The position numbers and the translations under genes are program-made. Shown here one piece after another: positions 1-9,042 of a stretch of 64,000 nt of DNA (within the stretch, counting starts at the first letter, position 1; the number at the start of each line of letters is the position of its first letter). Source of the stretch: Bryopsis sp. KO-2023 (taxonomy: Eukaryota > Chlorophyta > Ulvophyceae > Bryopsidales > Bryopsidaceae); NCBI GenBank assembly GCA_030272585.1, contig BSYQ01000005.1, forward strand, positions 3,813,501 through 3,877,500. Reading direction: 5' to 3'. The notes below the pieces were generated by a model that saw nothing but the letters and a program-made list of their open reading frames with translations, ran no database searches and was not told the DNA's origin.

Positions 1-731
1 TCCGCTTTCATTTTGCACTTCAGCCCTCCTATCTTTACTCGGAGGTTGTTACAGCTGCCAGCCAGTTCTTTAATATCTCCGTTTGCCAACATTGCTCTCT
101 TGGAGCTTGGTGTAATCGACAACCCGAGATCACGCGCTACCTTATCATTGATATAGTTTGCGGTACTTCCACAATCAATGAATGCATAAAGGTCCGTGGT
201 CTTGATCCGTGCTTTTACTTCGTACCCTCTCACAGGCACTTCTTGAATTTTTAACAGAGGGCATGTGTCACCCTTGGTTGACGAAGTTGATCGAACTTCT
301 GACACATTAACTCGCTCTGTGGTAGACCGCTGGGTTGTTTCTGACCCACTATCGTCTACGTCTGCAGGCAGGGACTCCTGTAGACTACTCTGCGACTCCA
401 ATGAGCCCACAGATTCACTAACAGAGGGAAGAGATGCAGATGACGCATGAGGCGCGTCCATCTCATCCGGTGTGCTTTCCTTCTGTTCATTGTTCCAATC
501 GCAGTTGTCATGTGCCGATTGGGTAGATGTGGAGAGTGTCTCTGTTCTCTCTTCACGCGGTGTACTAGTCCGCTCCTCAGGTTTTCCGCTGTGAGTACTT
601 TTAACCTTTTTCGAGGCACCTACTTTTGATCTATGCTTCCTACGCCGCCTACGAACTCTATTTCGCTTACGACGTTTGCGTCGGCCAGGCTCAGACGAAG
701 CAGTTTCCTGCCTGGCGGTCAGTTTAACATT
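1..731 (-). CDS. pol: A0 Pol, N-terminal part (linker and start of protease), runs off window
   Basis: The frame is open from the window edge to the gag frameshift site. Its first ATG is at 461, but the frame stays open upstream through an Arg/Lys-rich linker to the slippery A run at 731-737, so Pol is probably made as a Gag-Pol fusion rather than from its own ATG. The visible part covers the basic linker, a Ser/Thr-rich stretch and the retropepsin active site D-C-G-S followed by T-A-N-Y-I, matching the full copy at 32584-36594. RT, integrase and chromodomain lie beyond the left edge. No stop is seen in the visible part. Confidence 0.85.
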
Positions 732-737
732 TTTTTT
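684..737 (-). promoter_or_regulatory. -1 ribosomal frameshift signal of A0 gag-pol
   Basis: On the minus strand the gag frame reads GTA AAA AAA ATG shortly before its TGA, which contains a canonical A-AAA-AAA slippery heptamer (731-737). Slipping back one base enters the open pol frame. Fourteen bases downstream lies a 7-bp perfect stem, GCCAGGC with GCCTGGC (684-716), a plausible stimulator, though the spacer is longer than the usual 5-9 bases. The signal is unchanged in both array copies. Confidence 0.75.
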
Positions 738-3370
738 ACATCGGGGAGGTTTTTCACATCCTCCAATCTAGGACATTGCCTCACAGGGTGACCCTTCTTT
801 CCACAAAGATAACAATTATATCCCCCTCCCCCCTGGGGGTTCTGTCTTCCCTGATTGGCTTGTCCTCTTCCACGGTTACCACCACCGCGTCCACGTCCAC
901 CACCACCACGTCCTCCTCCTCGTCCTTGTTGCTGTTGCTGCTGCTGTTGCACTCCTGCGGCAGCTTGTGGTGGTGCTTGGGCTGGTGGTGTAGGGTTCTG
1001 CTGCTGCTGACCCTGATTCTGGCCTTTCTTCTTTCTTCCACCACGCCAGACTCCTTTCTTTTTCTGATTGGTTTGCCCTCCTTGGCCTTGTGTTCCAACT
1101 CCAAGGGCTTCCAATCGTTCGGCGGATATGATGGCAGCCTCGACATCTCGAGGTACCGTTGCAGCGACTAACTTCTGAACTTCACTCTTAAGTCCATCCA
1201 CGAAGAGCAAATACTGGTGATCCTCTTCGAGGTCTGGAATCCTCAAGACTAACCGCTGAAACTCTTTAACGAACTGTTTCACGGTTCCAGTCTGCTTGAG
1301 TTTGTGGAGGTCACGCCACGCTTCATCTCGATCACTAGAGAATTCGAAAGCTGTAGCTAAGCCATCCATGAAGTCCATCCAGTCACGGAAGGGTGGTCTT
1401 TCACCTCGGTGAATTTTCAACTCTTGCATCGTTAACCAATCCGAGGCAGCCCCATAAAGGTTAGTGGCCATAATCGATTGCCACTGTGCTTCATGCACTC
1501 CGCAGGTTCTCAAGTACCGCGTCATGAGCACTTGCCATTTACGGGCTTTTGGTTCTCCACTTCCGTTAAATGCGCGAGGCATTTGCAACTTGACGGTGCT
1601 AGGCAACCACTGTCCTTGCCTAGGAGGTCCTGGGCCTGCCGGTCCAGCGCCACCTCCACCTCCACCTCCATCAGGAGGTCCACCGGGAGGTCCACCGCCT
1701 CCACCATCTCCACCGCCGCCACCACCTCCTCCGCCATCAGGCGCACCTGGAATGCGGGAAGGTGGGCGGTTTCGTCTGTCGCGGTAATCATCACCGCCAT
1801 CATCATCTGGGTCGTCATCACCAGGGTCTCCAAAGTTTCCACGCATACGCGGAACTCGACTGGGTCCACCAGTAGACTCATATGAACCAAGTGCAGCAAA
1901 GGGATTATTTTCTACCCTTGCTCCCAAAGCACTTAACCCAAGTCCCAATCTTCCAGTACGTGTGGGGATCTGCATGGGTTCTTTTCCTTTCTCTTCTCTG
2001 ACCTGTGCCTTAGCACGCTCAAGGTCAATTTGATATAACACTTCTGCTGAGGAGAGAACTCTTGGGTTAATTCGTGTGGGTCTACGTGATCCATCGGCAG
2101 AGTCGGGTTCTGAGATGCGTACTCCAGGCTGAGCTCTTGTACTTGGAGGTATCAACTGAGGGAATGTGAAATCAGCGTCTGGTGCGCTATCCACTGCAGT
2201 GCATGGTGGTGCTTCTGCAGCAACAATTTCACCCTCCTCGACCTGTACTGCTGGAGGAGCCGGTATTGTTGAGGTTCCTGCCCCAACCATTCCTACCGCG
2301 AAGCTCTGGTCTAGTGGCGGCCATGATGCAGCCAACTGCTTTACTGATTTCTTCGGCAGCGGCATCCCAAAGGCTGAGTCCTCAGGCTCAGGGGAAGTTG
2401 ATTCTTCACGCTCTGGTGATACTGCTCGAGCATCACTTCCACTTTGGGCACTCTGGCTTCCGCCACTCACATCCTCCATGCTTCGTTCCAGGCCAGATAA
2501 TCTTAAGGCAACCACATCAGCTGCATCTTGCTGCTGATCCCAGGTTTTGGATGCCTTTTTCTCCAAGGCAATCAAATCTTTTTGAATTGCTACTCTTGAG
2601 CTCTGCAAACGCTTCACCTCAGCACCTTGTTTATGCAAGGACTCCCGAAACAATTCTAGAGTCCGTTCGACTTTTTCGTTGGAATCCGCAACAGTTCCTA
2701 ATAAGCCTTCAATTCTCCGCCCTTGAACAAGGGATAACTCGGAGAGTTGTTTTAACTGAAGTGCTGATGCTTCAGTTGCTTCTTTTAGGTCAGCAAAACG
2801 AGAGTCCGCTAGAATGTCTGCGGCATCCATTCTCCTCGTTATTGCATCCACAGAAGCTTTGATCTCGGCTCTTTCTTTCCTATGGTCGATATCTTGGCGT
2901 AATAGCCTCTGCTCGTATCGACTATGTTGAGCCGCTACTGAATCCAGCTTCTGCTGTTGCGACACCACCGCATGCTGTGTGGCCTCAACCTGTTGCGCAT
3001 GCTGGTGCTGTGTTTCCAGCGCCTGCCCGATCACCTCTGATGCGCCAGCCAGTTGGTTCGACACAGAGGCCTCAGTATGGGCTAGCCTCTGCCCCAGTGT
3101 CTGGTCAACTTGCTGCAGGTGACCCCTTAGCCCGTGGGCTAAATCGTCCACACGGTCATGGACCGCGTCCACATCCTCTCTTAAGGCTTCCGCATCAGCT
3201 CCCATGTCTATGTCGACAGCTGCTTGCTGGACATTGTGGATGTTCTGGACGTTTATTTGTTGATACACAACATTGGGTGCGTCAGGCAATTCCTCATCGA
3301 ACTCAGGTTCAATCCCTGGCTCTTCGACTTGAGGCTCGCGCACTGCCAATGCGTGTTCACGGTCAGCCAT
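719..3370 (-). CDS. gag: A0 Gag polyprotein, intact, 883 aa
   Basis: Structural protein of the virus-like particle. Residues about 60-330 are alpha-helical and coiled-coil-like with many Gln, Glu and Ala. Residues about 340-590 are acidic then Pro/Gly-rich, with long Gly runs at about 545-590. Residues about 590-757 look like the retrotransposon Gag (capsid) domain, with W, F and L spacing typical of the family. A Gln/Gly/Arg-rich stretch leads to a C-terminal zinc knuckle CYLCGKKGHPVRQC (C-x2-C-x4-H-x4-C), which binds genomic RNA. The start ATG at 3370 is the first in frame after the leader, 132 bases from the primer site. The ORF ends at TGA 719-721, just past the slippery site. This is the only unbroken A gag here. 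Confidence 0.93.
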   Translation of the reverse strand: MADREHALAVREPQVEEPGIEPEFDEELPDAPNVVYQQINVQNIHNVQQAAVDIDMGADAEALREDVDAVHDRVDDLAHGLRGHLQQVDQTLGQRLAHTEASVSNQLAGASEVIGQALETQHQHAQQVEATQHAVVSQQQKLDSVAAQHSRYEQRLLRQDIDHRKERAEIKASVDAITRRMDAADILADSRFADLKEATEASALQLKQLSELSLVQGRRIEGLLGTVADSNEKVERTLELFRESLHKQGAEVKRLQSSRVAIQKDLIALEKKASKTWDQQQDAADVVALRLSGLERSMEDVSGGSQSAQSGSDARAVSPEREESTSPEPEDSAFGMPLPKKSVKQLAASWPPLDQSFAVGMVGAGTSTIPAPPAVQVEEGEIVAAEAPPCTAVDSAPDADFTFPQLIPPSTRAQPGVRISEPDSADGSRRPTRINPRVLSSAEVLYQIDLERAKAQVREEKGKEPMQIPTRTGRLGLGLSALGARVENNPFAALGSYESTGGPSRVPRMRGNFGDPGDDDPDDDGGDDYRDRRNRPPSRIPGAPDGGGGGGGGGDGGGGGPPGGPPDGGGGGGGAGPAGPGPPRQGQWLPSTVKLQMPRAFNGSGEPKARKWQVLMTRYLRTCGVHEAQWQSIMATNLYGAASDWLTMQELKIHRGERPPFRDWMDFMDGLATAFEFSSDRDEAWRDLHKLKQTGTVKQFVKEFQRLVLRIPDLEEDHQYLLFVDGLKSEVQKLVAATVPRDVEAAIISAERLEALGVGTQGQGGQTNQKKKGVWRGGRKKKGQNQGQQQQNPTPPAQAPPQAAAGVQQQQQQQQGRGGGRGGGGRGRGGGNRGRGQANQGRQNPQGGGGYNCYLCGKKGHPVRQCPRLEDVKNLPDVKKMLN

Positions 3371-3501
3371 GGTCTCTCAGCCACTATTTGGGAGTACTCA
3401 ACAACCACGGTTGGAGTTTCTCTCTACCAAACAAACAAACAAAAACGTTTGTTGCGCCACGTTCACAAGTTTCGATCTCAAGAACTTAAAGTTCTTGCCT
3501 A

Positions 3502-3513
3502 GCTCCGAAACCA
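3502..3513 (-). other. A0 tRNA primer-binding site
   Basis: Minus-strand TGGTTTCGGAGC lies two bases inside the LTR end CACTATCA, the expected position for a reverse-transcription primer site. The matching tRNA would end GCTCCGAAACCA. The same core occurs in families B, C and D. Confidence 0.8.
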
Positions 3514-3515
3514 AT

Positions 3516-3934
3516 TGATAGTGAAGCTTGTGGGTGACGCAATAGTGGTCGGCTGTGTTGATTGGATTCGTGATAACTTGCTGGCTAACGCAAGTATACT
3601 TGTGGGGTTTGTTGATTTAGACAACTCTCTAGCTAGCGCGGTTGTGAACGCTACTAGAGCACTTGGGTTGGGAAGTGATTGCGTCAGGCAAACACTTAAC
3701 ACACACACACACAAACACACACACAAGCGGGAACACACCAATCCCACGAATCCCGAGTTCTTACAAAATAAAGTGAATGTCAAAACAACGAGTGGGCCTC
3801 TTAAGTACCCCTAAGTGTAGTACGCTGACGCATGCCCCAAACTCTGGGTCTAATCTGTCTTACTCGCGAACCCACATGCGTCAGCCACCCTCGGCTCTAT
3901 CCCAAACTACCTCGTGAGCGCTAAAAGACTAACA
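3516..3934 (-). repeat. A0 5' LTR, 419 bp
   Basis: In minus orientation it starts TGTTAGTC and ends CACTATCA, giving imperfect inverted termini. It contains a CA/CACACAA microsatellite at about 3693-3724. It differs from the array LTRs by a few substitutions and a one-base length change near 3914 (GTGAGCG against GTATAGCG), so it is an independent insertion or an older copy. Confidence 0.9.
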
Positions 3935-4944
3935 ACTGGTGCCACCACCTGAGGTGGTTGTTGGGGAACAACTTGCGGCTGACCTTGTTGGCCAGGGTCA
4001 AAGAAGTTCGGAATAGCTTGTCCGCCTTCCACTTCCTCTTCCACTTCATCGCCGCCGAGTTCCTCCAATTTTGCCACCACCTCATCCACTCGTGCATTTA
4101 ACTGCTGTTCCACTACATCCGTTCTTCCGCGCGCGGACCTTCTCAGATCATCCAGTCGCGCGTCGAACGCATTTCTCTGCGTTCGTTGCGTGTCCGCCAA
4201 GGTGTTTGTTACTTGGGTTACACGTTCTCCAATTTCTCGGACCGCATTTCCCATACGTGCAATTTCAGCTGGGTTTACCGCTGGTGGTGCGTCTGTAGGA
4301 ACTTGTTCCACCCGCTGCTCCACCGCCGCCAAACGGCGCAATAGCTGTTGCATTTGTCCGTTTGCGGTCTCGCGGAATTGCTGATTTGCGGTGCGATCCC
4401 TTCGTCGACTCTCCGCTGCATGCTGCAATGCTTGTCGGAGTTCTCCCACTTGGGCAGTCAATTGATCAATGCGCTGGTTAGCCTGATTGTTGCTCTCTCG
4501 TAACGTCCGCAGTTCATTTGAGTTTGTCGCCACTTCCGCTCGAAGTGGAGTGAGAGTTTCACGAACCTCTTGAACTTGTCGGTCGAGTGCTGCATACAAA
4601 CCATCCAAACGCCGGGTTGCCTCGGTTAAACGTCGCACATTGCCTTGTCCGTCATTGCGGGTCTGCTCGATTAATCCGTGGATATTTTCAAGCTGTTGAT
4701 CCACATGTGCTATCCGCGAATCAATAGCCCGCTGTAGCTCTCGGTGCCGCGTATGCAACCGCATGTGGTCGGCATAGCGGGCATAAACTCCGCTAGAGCT
4801 AGCGGGAACTGTTCCCGGAGATACAACTCGCGGTGTAGTTCCTCCTATGACGGACACATGTCCGACAACGTCGGCTTCCATCGGCTCACCATCACCACCA
4901 TCATCATGGCGATGTGGCGATTGTGCTACGCTTTCCCGTGACAT
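3935..4944 (-). pseudogene. gag: Family C Gag, N-terminal fragment cut by A0
   Basis: Starts with the same residues as the complete C gag on the plus strand (5757-7655) and matches its first 336 or so codons with one visible change (Ala for Ser at about residue 233). It covers the helical, coiled-coil-like N-terminus; the capsid domain and zinc knuckle are missing because the A0 LTR begins at 3934. The last codons of this open frame come from the LTR, not from C. The missing part may resume left of the window beyond A0. Confidence 0.88.
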
Positions 4945-5528
4945 TGTTAGTCCGCCAAAACTTCGCAGGGATGTTTACAGGCCGAACCTTTCTCACACCA
5001 GAAGTTGGCGACTAGCAATTTCCTACACAGTGTTGAAGTCCGTTCTTCCCACACTTGTGTCGACCAATCCGCCTTGTCAACGAATAGTTAGTTTTCCGCT
5101 ATGTGTGGTCACGTGATAGTCCGCCTATTCCCAGTCCGCTGGGCACACTGCTGATTCTTCAGTGTTGCTCCAACACTTTTGTCCGCTACCCAATCCTTTG
5201 TCGGCCTTCCCACTACTTTTGTCGGCCTTCCAACTACTTTAGTCGGCCGTCCACCTACTTTAGTCGGCCTTAAGTCCGACTAAACTTTGTAGGCCCTGGA
5301 AGTAGTACTTAATCACGCTCTGGACGACTATTTCCACAACAGTCGGCCCCTGGAGTCCGCCTTGGGATAGTAGGACCTCCAAACGTAGTAGCACTTCGTA
5401 GTATAGCTTCCAGGCGTGGTAGGTTGTAGTTCTTGGACCGTGTTAGGGTTGGGTGCGCGCGAATTCGCCTCTCAGGTCGACCTTCGCTCTCTATTTCGCC
5501 TAGGCTCTTCGCCGGGCTCCGAAACCAA
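4945..5528 (-). other. Family C leader with primer-binding site (5516-5527)
   Basis: This 584-base 5' leader of the left C copy runs from gag ATG to the primer site TGGTTTCGGAGC (minus, 5516-5527). It contains several short degenerate repeats of the type ACTACTTTNGTCGGCC at about 5210-5265. I see no coding frame. Confidence 0.7.
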
Positions 5529-5606
5529 TGTTACAGCTCCGTGGGTTATGAGCTGTGTAACGAACTGAGGGTGGGGCGATAGACACACACGAACACACTT
5601 GAAGGG
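5529..5606 (-). repeat. Family C LTR, 3'-terminal fragment (78 bp)
   Basis: Sequence directly after the C primer site ends in the minus orientation with ..GCTGTAACA, the expected CA end of an LTR. It is cut at the start of the right inverted arm (5607). The bases 5530-5561 can pair as a hairpin, GTTACAGCTC with GAGCTGTGTAAC, one bulge. Confidence 0.65.
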
Positions 5607-5756
5607 AAACTAACTATTCGTTGACAAGGCGGATTGGTCGACACAAGTGTGGGAAGAACGGACTTCAACACTGTGTAGGAAATTGCTAGTCGCCAACTTC
5701 TGGTGTGAGAAAGGTTCGGCCTGTAAACATCCCTGCGAAGTTTTGGCGGACTAACA

Positions 5757-7655
5757 ATGTCACGGGAAAGCGTAGCACAATCGCCACATCGCCATGATGA
5801 TGGTGGTGATGGTGAGCCGATGGAAGCCGACGTTGTCGGACATGTGTCCGTCATAGGAGGAACTACACCGCGAGTTGTATCTCCGGGAACAGTTCCCGCT
5901 AGCTCTAGCGGAGTTTATGCCCGCTATGCCGACCACATGCGGTTGCATACGCGGCACCGAGAGCTACAGCGGGCTATTGATTCGCGGATAGCACATGTGG
6001 ATCAACAGCTTGAAAATATCCACGGATTAATCGAGCAGACCCGCAATGACGGACAAGGCAATGTGCGACGTTTAACCGAGGCAACCCGGCGTTTGGATGG
6101 TTTGTATGCAGCACTCGACCGACAAGTTCAAGAGGTTCGTGAAACTCTCACTCCACTTCGAGCGGAAGTGGCGACAAACTCAAATGAACTGCGGACGTTA
6201 CGAGAGAGCAACAATCAGGCTAACCAGCGCATTGATCAATTGACTGCCCAAGTGGGAGAACTCCGACAAGCATTGCAGCATGCAGCGGAGAGTCGACGAA
6301 GGGATCGCACCGCAAATCAGCAATTCCGCGAGACCGCAAACGGACAAATGCAACAGCTATTGCGCCGTTTGGCGGCGGTGGAGCAGCGGGTGGAACAAGT
6401 TCCTACAGACGCACCACCAGCGGTAAACCCAGCTGAAATTGCACGTATGGGAAATTCGGTCCGAGAAATTGGAGAACGTGTAACCCAAGTAACAAACACC
6501 TTGGCGGACACGCAACGAACGCAGAGAAATGCGTTCGACGCGCGACTGGATGATCTGAGAAGGTCCGCGCGCGGAAGAACGGATGTAGTGGAACAGCAGT
6601 TAAATGCACGAGTGGATGAGGTGGTGGCAAAATTGGAGGAACTCGGCGGCGATGAAGTGGAAGAGGAAGTGGAAGGCGGACAAGCTATTCCGAACTTCTT
6701 TGACCCTGGCCAACAAGGTCAGCCGCAAGTTGTTCCCCAACAACCACCTCAGGTGGTGGCACCAGTGGTAGCGGCAGCGGCACGGCCGTTTGCGGTCGCC
6801 CCACTAAGGTTGCCCGCACCAGAACGGTTCTATCCAGAAAATAAGAACCGGGAGTTACCCTCGGAATGGATAGAGGGACTCACCACTCACTTTGATGCAT
6901 TGAACGTCCACGATCCGGAGCGTGTCCCAATAGCATTGACCCTACTCGGAGGCGCAGCGGCGGCTTGGGTAACTTCAACGCCCATGCAAAGAAGATATTT
7001 GTCGGCGCTGTCGTGGGACGAATTTGTGGAACAATTCGTTTCGCGTTTTGAGCCTATTAACCGGGAGCGGCACAATCGGGACGAGCTCGGACGTCTAAAG
7101 CTTGCTGGCAGCATGAACATTGTGGACTACTGTCAGAAATTCCGACTATACCGTTCGCGGTGTCGGGAGTTGAGCGACCAGGAGGCCTACAGAATATTTG
7201 AAGCCTCGTTGCCAACTCAATTGCAGTATGATCTTCGATTGCGGGCAGAGCTAGACGGAGATTACGAGGGCGCCCTCCAAATGATTCAGAACATTGGGGG
7301 AACGCTGTCCCAGATGACGGGCCGTTATAACCCGTTCCAGCAACAAACCCAAAGGGGCGGACGACGAGGCGGACAAAGAGGAGGTCGTTCCGGAAGAGGT
7401 GGCAGACAAACACAATCCGCACCGCAAGGGTCAACAACCGGCGGCGGAAGCGGATATGGATACACCTCAGTTGCTGGAGGTACTGGCGCTAGATCACAAG
7501 CAAGTGTTCAGGGCGGAAGAGGTCAGTCAAGAGGGAACCGAAGAGGAGGTGGCCGACAAAGCCAACAGGGAACACAAATGTCCCTTGGCACCTGTACCGT
7601 TTGCAATAAGACTGGTCATACAGCGGCCAATTGCAGACAGAAACAGGGAAACTAG
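5757..7655 (+). CDS. gag: Family C Gag polyprotein, intact, 632 aa
   Basis: Capsid and nucleocapsid precursor of a second Ty3/gypsy family. Residues about 60-300 are helical and coiled-coil-like. Residues about 345-520 match the retrotransposon Gag domain in pattern, with an S-E-W-I start, a central A-A-A-A-W motif and a W-D-E-F-V-E-Q-F segment. Residues about 522-605 are Gly/Arg-rich. A zinc knuckle CTVCNKTGHTAANC (C-x2-C-x4-H-x4-C) lies at about 611-624. ATG 5757 is the first in frame after the leader. The stop TAG at 7653-7655 follows a slippery heptamer directly. The 5' leader is truncated at 5607 and no LTR of its own is present upstream. Confidence 0.93.
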   Translation: MSRESVAQSPHRHDDGGDGEPMEADVVGHVSVIGGTTPRVVSPGTVPASSSGVYARYADHMRLHTRHRELQRAIDSRIAHVDQQLENIHGLIEQTRNDGQGNVRRLTEATRRLDGLYAALDRQVQEVRETLTPLRAEVATNSNELRTLRESNNQANQRIDQLTAQVGELRQALQHAAESRRRDRTANQQFRETANGQMQQLLRRLAAVEQRVEQVPTDAPPAVNPAEIARMGNSVREIGERVTQVTNTLADTQRTQRNAFDARLDDLRRSARGRTDVVEQQLNARVDEVVAKLEELGGDEVEEEVEGGQAIPNFFDPGQQGQPQVVPQQPPQVVAPVVAAAARPFAVAPLRLPAPERFYPENKNRELPSEWIEGLTTHFDALNVHDPERVPIALTLLGGAAAAWVTSTPMQRRYLSALSWDEFVEQFVSRFEPINRERHNRDELGRLKLAGSMNIVDYCQKFRLYRSRCRELSDQEAYRIFEASLPTQLQYDLRLRAELDGDYEGALQMIQNIGGTLSQMTGRYNPFQQQTQRGGRRGGQRGGRSGRGGRQTQSAPQGSTTGGGSGYGYTSVAGGTGARSQASVQGGRGQSRGNRRGGGRQSQQGTQMSLGTCTVCNKTGHTAANCRQKQGN

Positions 7656-7682
7656 CCTCCTCCGATCGGGCTGCCGGAGAGG
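7646..7682 (+). promoter_or_regulatory. -1 ribosomal frameshift signal of family C gag-pol
   Basis: Zero-frame codons CAG GGA AAC TAG contain a G-GGA-AAC slippery heptamer (7646-7652) abutting the gag stop. Three bases later, CCTCCTCCG can pair with CGGAGAGG (7656-7682) as an 8-bp stem with one bulged C. The -1 frame is open beyond the stop and encodes a basic linker like that of family A. Confidence 0.72.
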
Positions 7683-7825
7683 TAAAACGACCTGGCAGGC
7701 GGAAAAATCGCCGACTGAAGCAAGCCCACAAGAGGGGATCGGCGGCGAGACTGAACCATGCAGTACCACAAGGGGATAAAAGGAAGAAGCGGGTTAGAAG
7801 GGGTGTCCGGGGTGGACAAGTGTAA
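7652..7825 (+). pseudogene. pol: Family C Pol, N-terminal linker remnant
   Basis: In the -1 frame after the gag slippery site there are 57 codons rich in Arg and Lys, similar in composition and place to the Arg/Lys linker that starts family A Pol. The frame stops at TAA 7823-7825, before any protease motif. From 7990 on the sequence belongs to family E, so the rest of this pol is missing here. No RT of this family is visible in the window. Confidence 0.6.
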
Positions 7826-7989
7826 CCACCAACCACGTCGCCTTAACATATTAGGTCACCTCCACAGAAGGAGTGCTGCCACAGAAGTGGGACTGTGGCA
7901 GCAATGCAGTAATGATTGTGGTAGAGGAGCAGTCCAGCCACAGCACGGGTTTTTATAACGATTTGTCAAGGTTTCTAAGGGCAGTTGGG
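7826..7989 (+). other. Probable remainder of family C, no coding frame
   Basis: This is the 164 bases between the broken C pol frame and the start of the E LTR. It shows no motif I recognise. It is assigned to C only by position. The last bases before the E LTR, GTTGGG, hold one copy of E's expected target duplication; the other lies outside the window. Confidence 0.4.
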
Positions 7990-8584
7990 TGTGACCAAAC
8001 AAATGGGTGCGCCTGGCAGGCGGTGGGCCCTCACAGTTCTGCAGCACTGTGTCGGTCTGCAGTCTGGCGGCTGTAGTGGTTATTGTAACTGTTGCAGTGG
8101 TGGAAACGGAGTCGAAACACAAGTGGAATACGTCCAAAACGAAGCTTTTACAAAGCCAATCGGCTGTGCTTCCAGCAAGAACAATCTCAACCAGAATGGG
8201 AACCTAACCCTAACCCACAGCACTGCCCTTTATATCCTAGGTTCTTCCTAGGCATCAGTCACCTCAACCCCTATGGATCAACCTATTCCAACACTACCCT
8301 AGTCTTCTCTGATCCCTTTGGAACCTTGACTAAGCCCTTTGTCACTAGATCAATCCATTCCCCCTCGTAACCGTTATAACTGACTTCCGCAGTACTGCTC
8401 AAGTGGCAGTTTCTCCTAAACCAGCAGTCCTGCCAGCGTCTGTTTCGGCTAAACTGTCCCAGTGTTTCCTACCCACTTTCTCTTACAGTTCTGCCTTTTC
8501 TATCCTTTTCCTAGAGCTGTTTCTGGCATGGGCTGTTTCCACAAGACCCTTCGCCTGCTCTTGACCCTCAAAATGAAGGTTACA
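7990..8584 (-). repeat. Family E 3' LTR, 595 bp
   Basis: Plus-strand view begins TGTGACCA and ends GGTTACA, so minus-strand ends are TGTAACC..TGGTCACA. A TATAAA box on the minus strand lies at 8229-8234. Its two ends resemble those of element D's LTR while the middle differs. The boundary on the right is fixed by the adjacent purine-rich tract. Confidence 0.75.
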
Positions 8585-9042
8585 GCTGTGACCTTCCCCT
8601 CCCCGGAAAGCCTTGTGTCCCACAAGGGCGACCACACTGCTATCGCGTAAGGGGTCCGTTTTTTTTTTTTTTTTTTTTTTTTCCACTATTTCCATGTACT
8701 ATTTCTCAGGAGTTAGTTTTTTTTTTTTTTTTTTTTTTTTCTACCATTTCCCCGAGTACTATTTCCCCAGTACCCAACACACTGTTTCACTACTGCTCAT
8801 ACTCTTTCCTTACAAGGGTGATCTTAAGACCATTTCTGACTGTTTGTTCATTCGTTCAAATACCCCACAGGAAAAAGTTCATTGCGAAAACAAAAAGAAA
8901 AACCCATCCCCAATCAAACCACTTCCAACCTCACGGATCACCCGAAACGGGACCGCCCTTTCACCAAACAGACTATCAAACAAAAACAAAGAAAAACACA
9001 AAACACCCAACACCCCAGAAACGCTGCAAAGAAACACTGCAC
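8585..9042 (-). other. Family E 3' untranslated region with polypurine tract
   Basis: The minus-strand bases next to the LTR (about 8590-8606) are purine-rich, GGGGAGGGGAAGG, as needed to prime plus-strand DNA. Further in, two 24-base T runs occur at 8659-8682 and 8717-8740, separated by 34 bases and flanked by similar ACTATTTCC words. No coding frame is credible here. Confidence 0.65.

Larger units (their letters stand above)
1..3934 (-). mobile_element. Ty3/gypsy chromovirus family A, copy A0 (5' part, left end outside window)
   Basis: Minus-strand element whose 5' LTR is 3516-3934, primer site 3502-3513, gag 3370 to 719 and pol from 731 leftwards past the window edge. It is about 99% alike to the array copies further right but has no B element in gag, so it shows the empty site for the B2 insertion. 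It lies in a family C gag remnant: its LTR ends at 3934 and C sequence resumes at 3935. The other end and the target duplication are outside the window. Confidence 0.9.
3935..6766. repeat. Large inverted repeat of family C (arms 3935-5094 and 5607-6766)
   Basis: Two ungapped 1,160-bp arms, nearly identical, in head-to-head orientation around a 512-bp spacer. Each arm holds about 150 bp of leader and the N-terminal third to half of gag. The left arm ends where A0 inserted, so the original palindrome may have been longer. The spacer holds the rest of the left copy's leader, its primer site and an LTR fragment. Confidence 0.9.

Noticed and set aside
1464-1787. Plus-strand ORF rich in Pro (also at 37327 and 55168)
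   Set aside because: It is the antisense of the Gly-rich linker of family A Gag; the gag frame has domains and a zinc knuckle, this one has none.
7399-7836. Several ORFs overlapping the end of family C gag on both strands
   Set aside because: Shadows of the Gly/Arg-rich gag tail; only the -1 frame continuation after the slippery site is supported.
8203-8222. CCTAACCCTAACCC resembling a telomere repeat
   Set aside because: Fewer than three units, inside the E LTR; chance or minor similarity.
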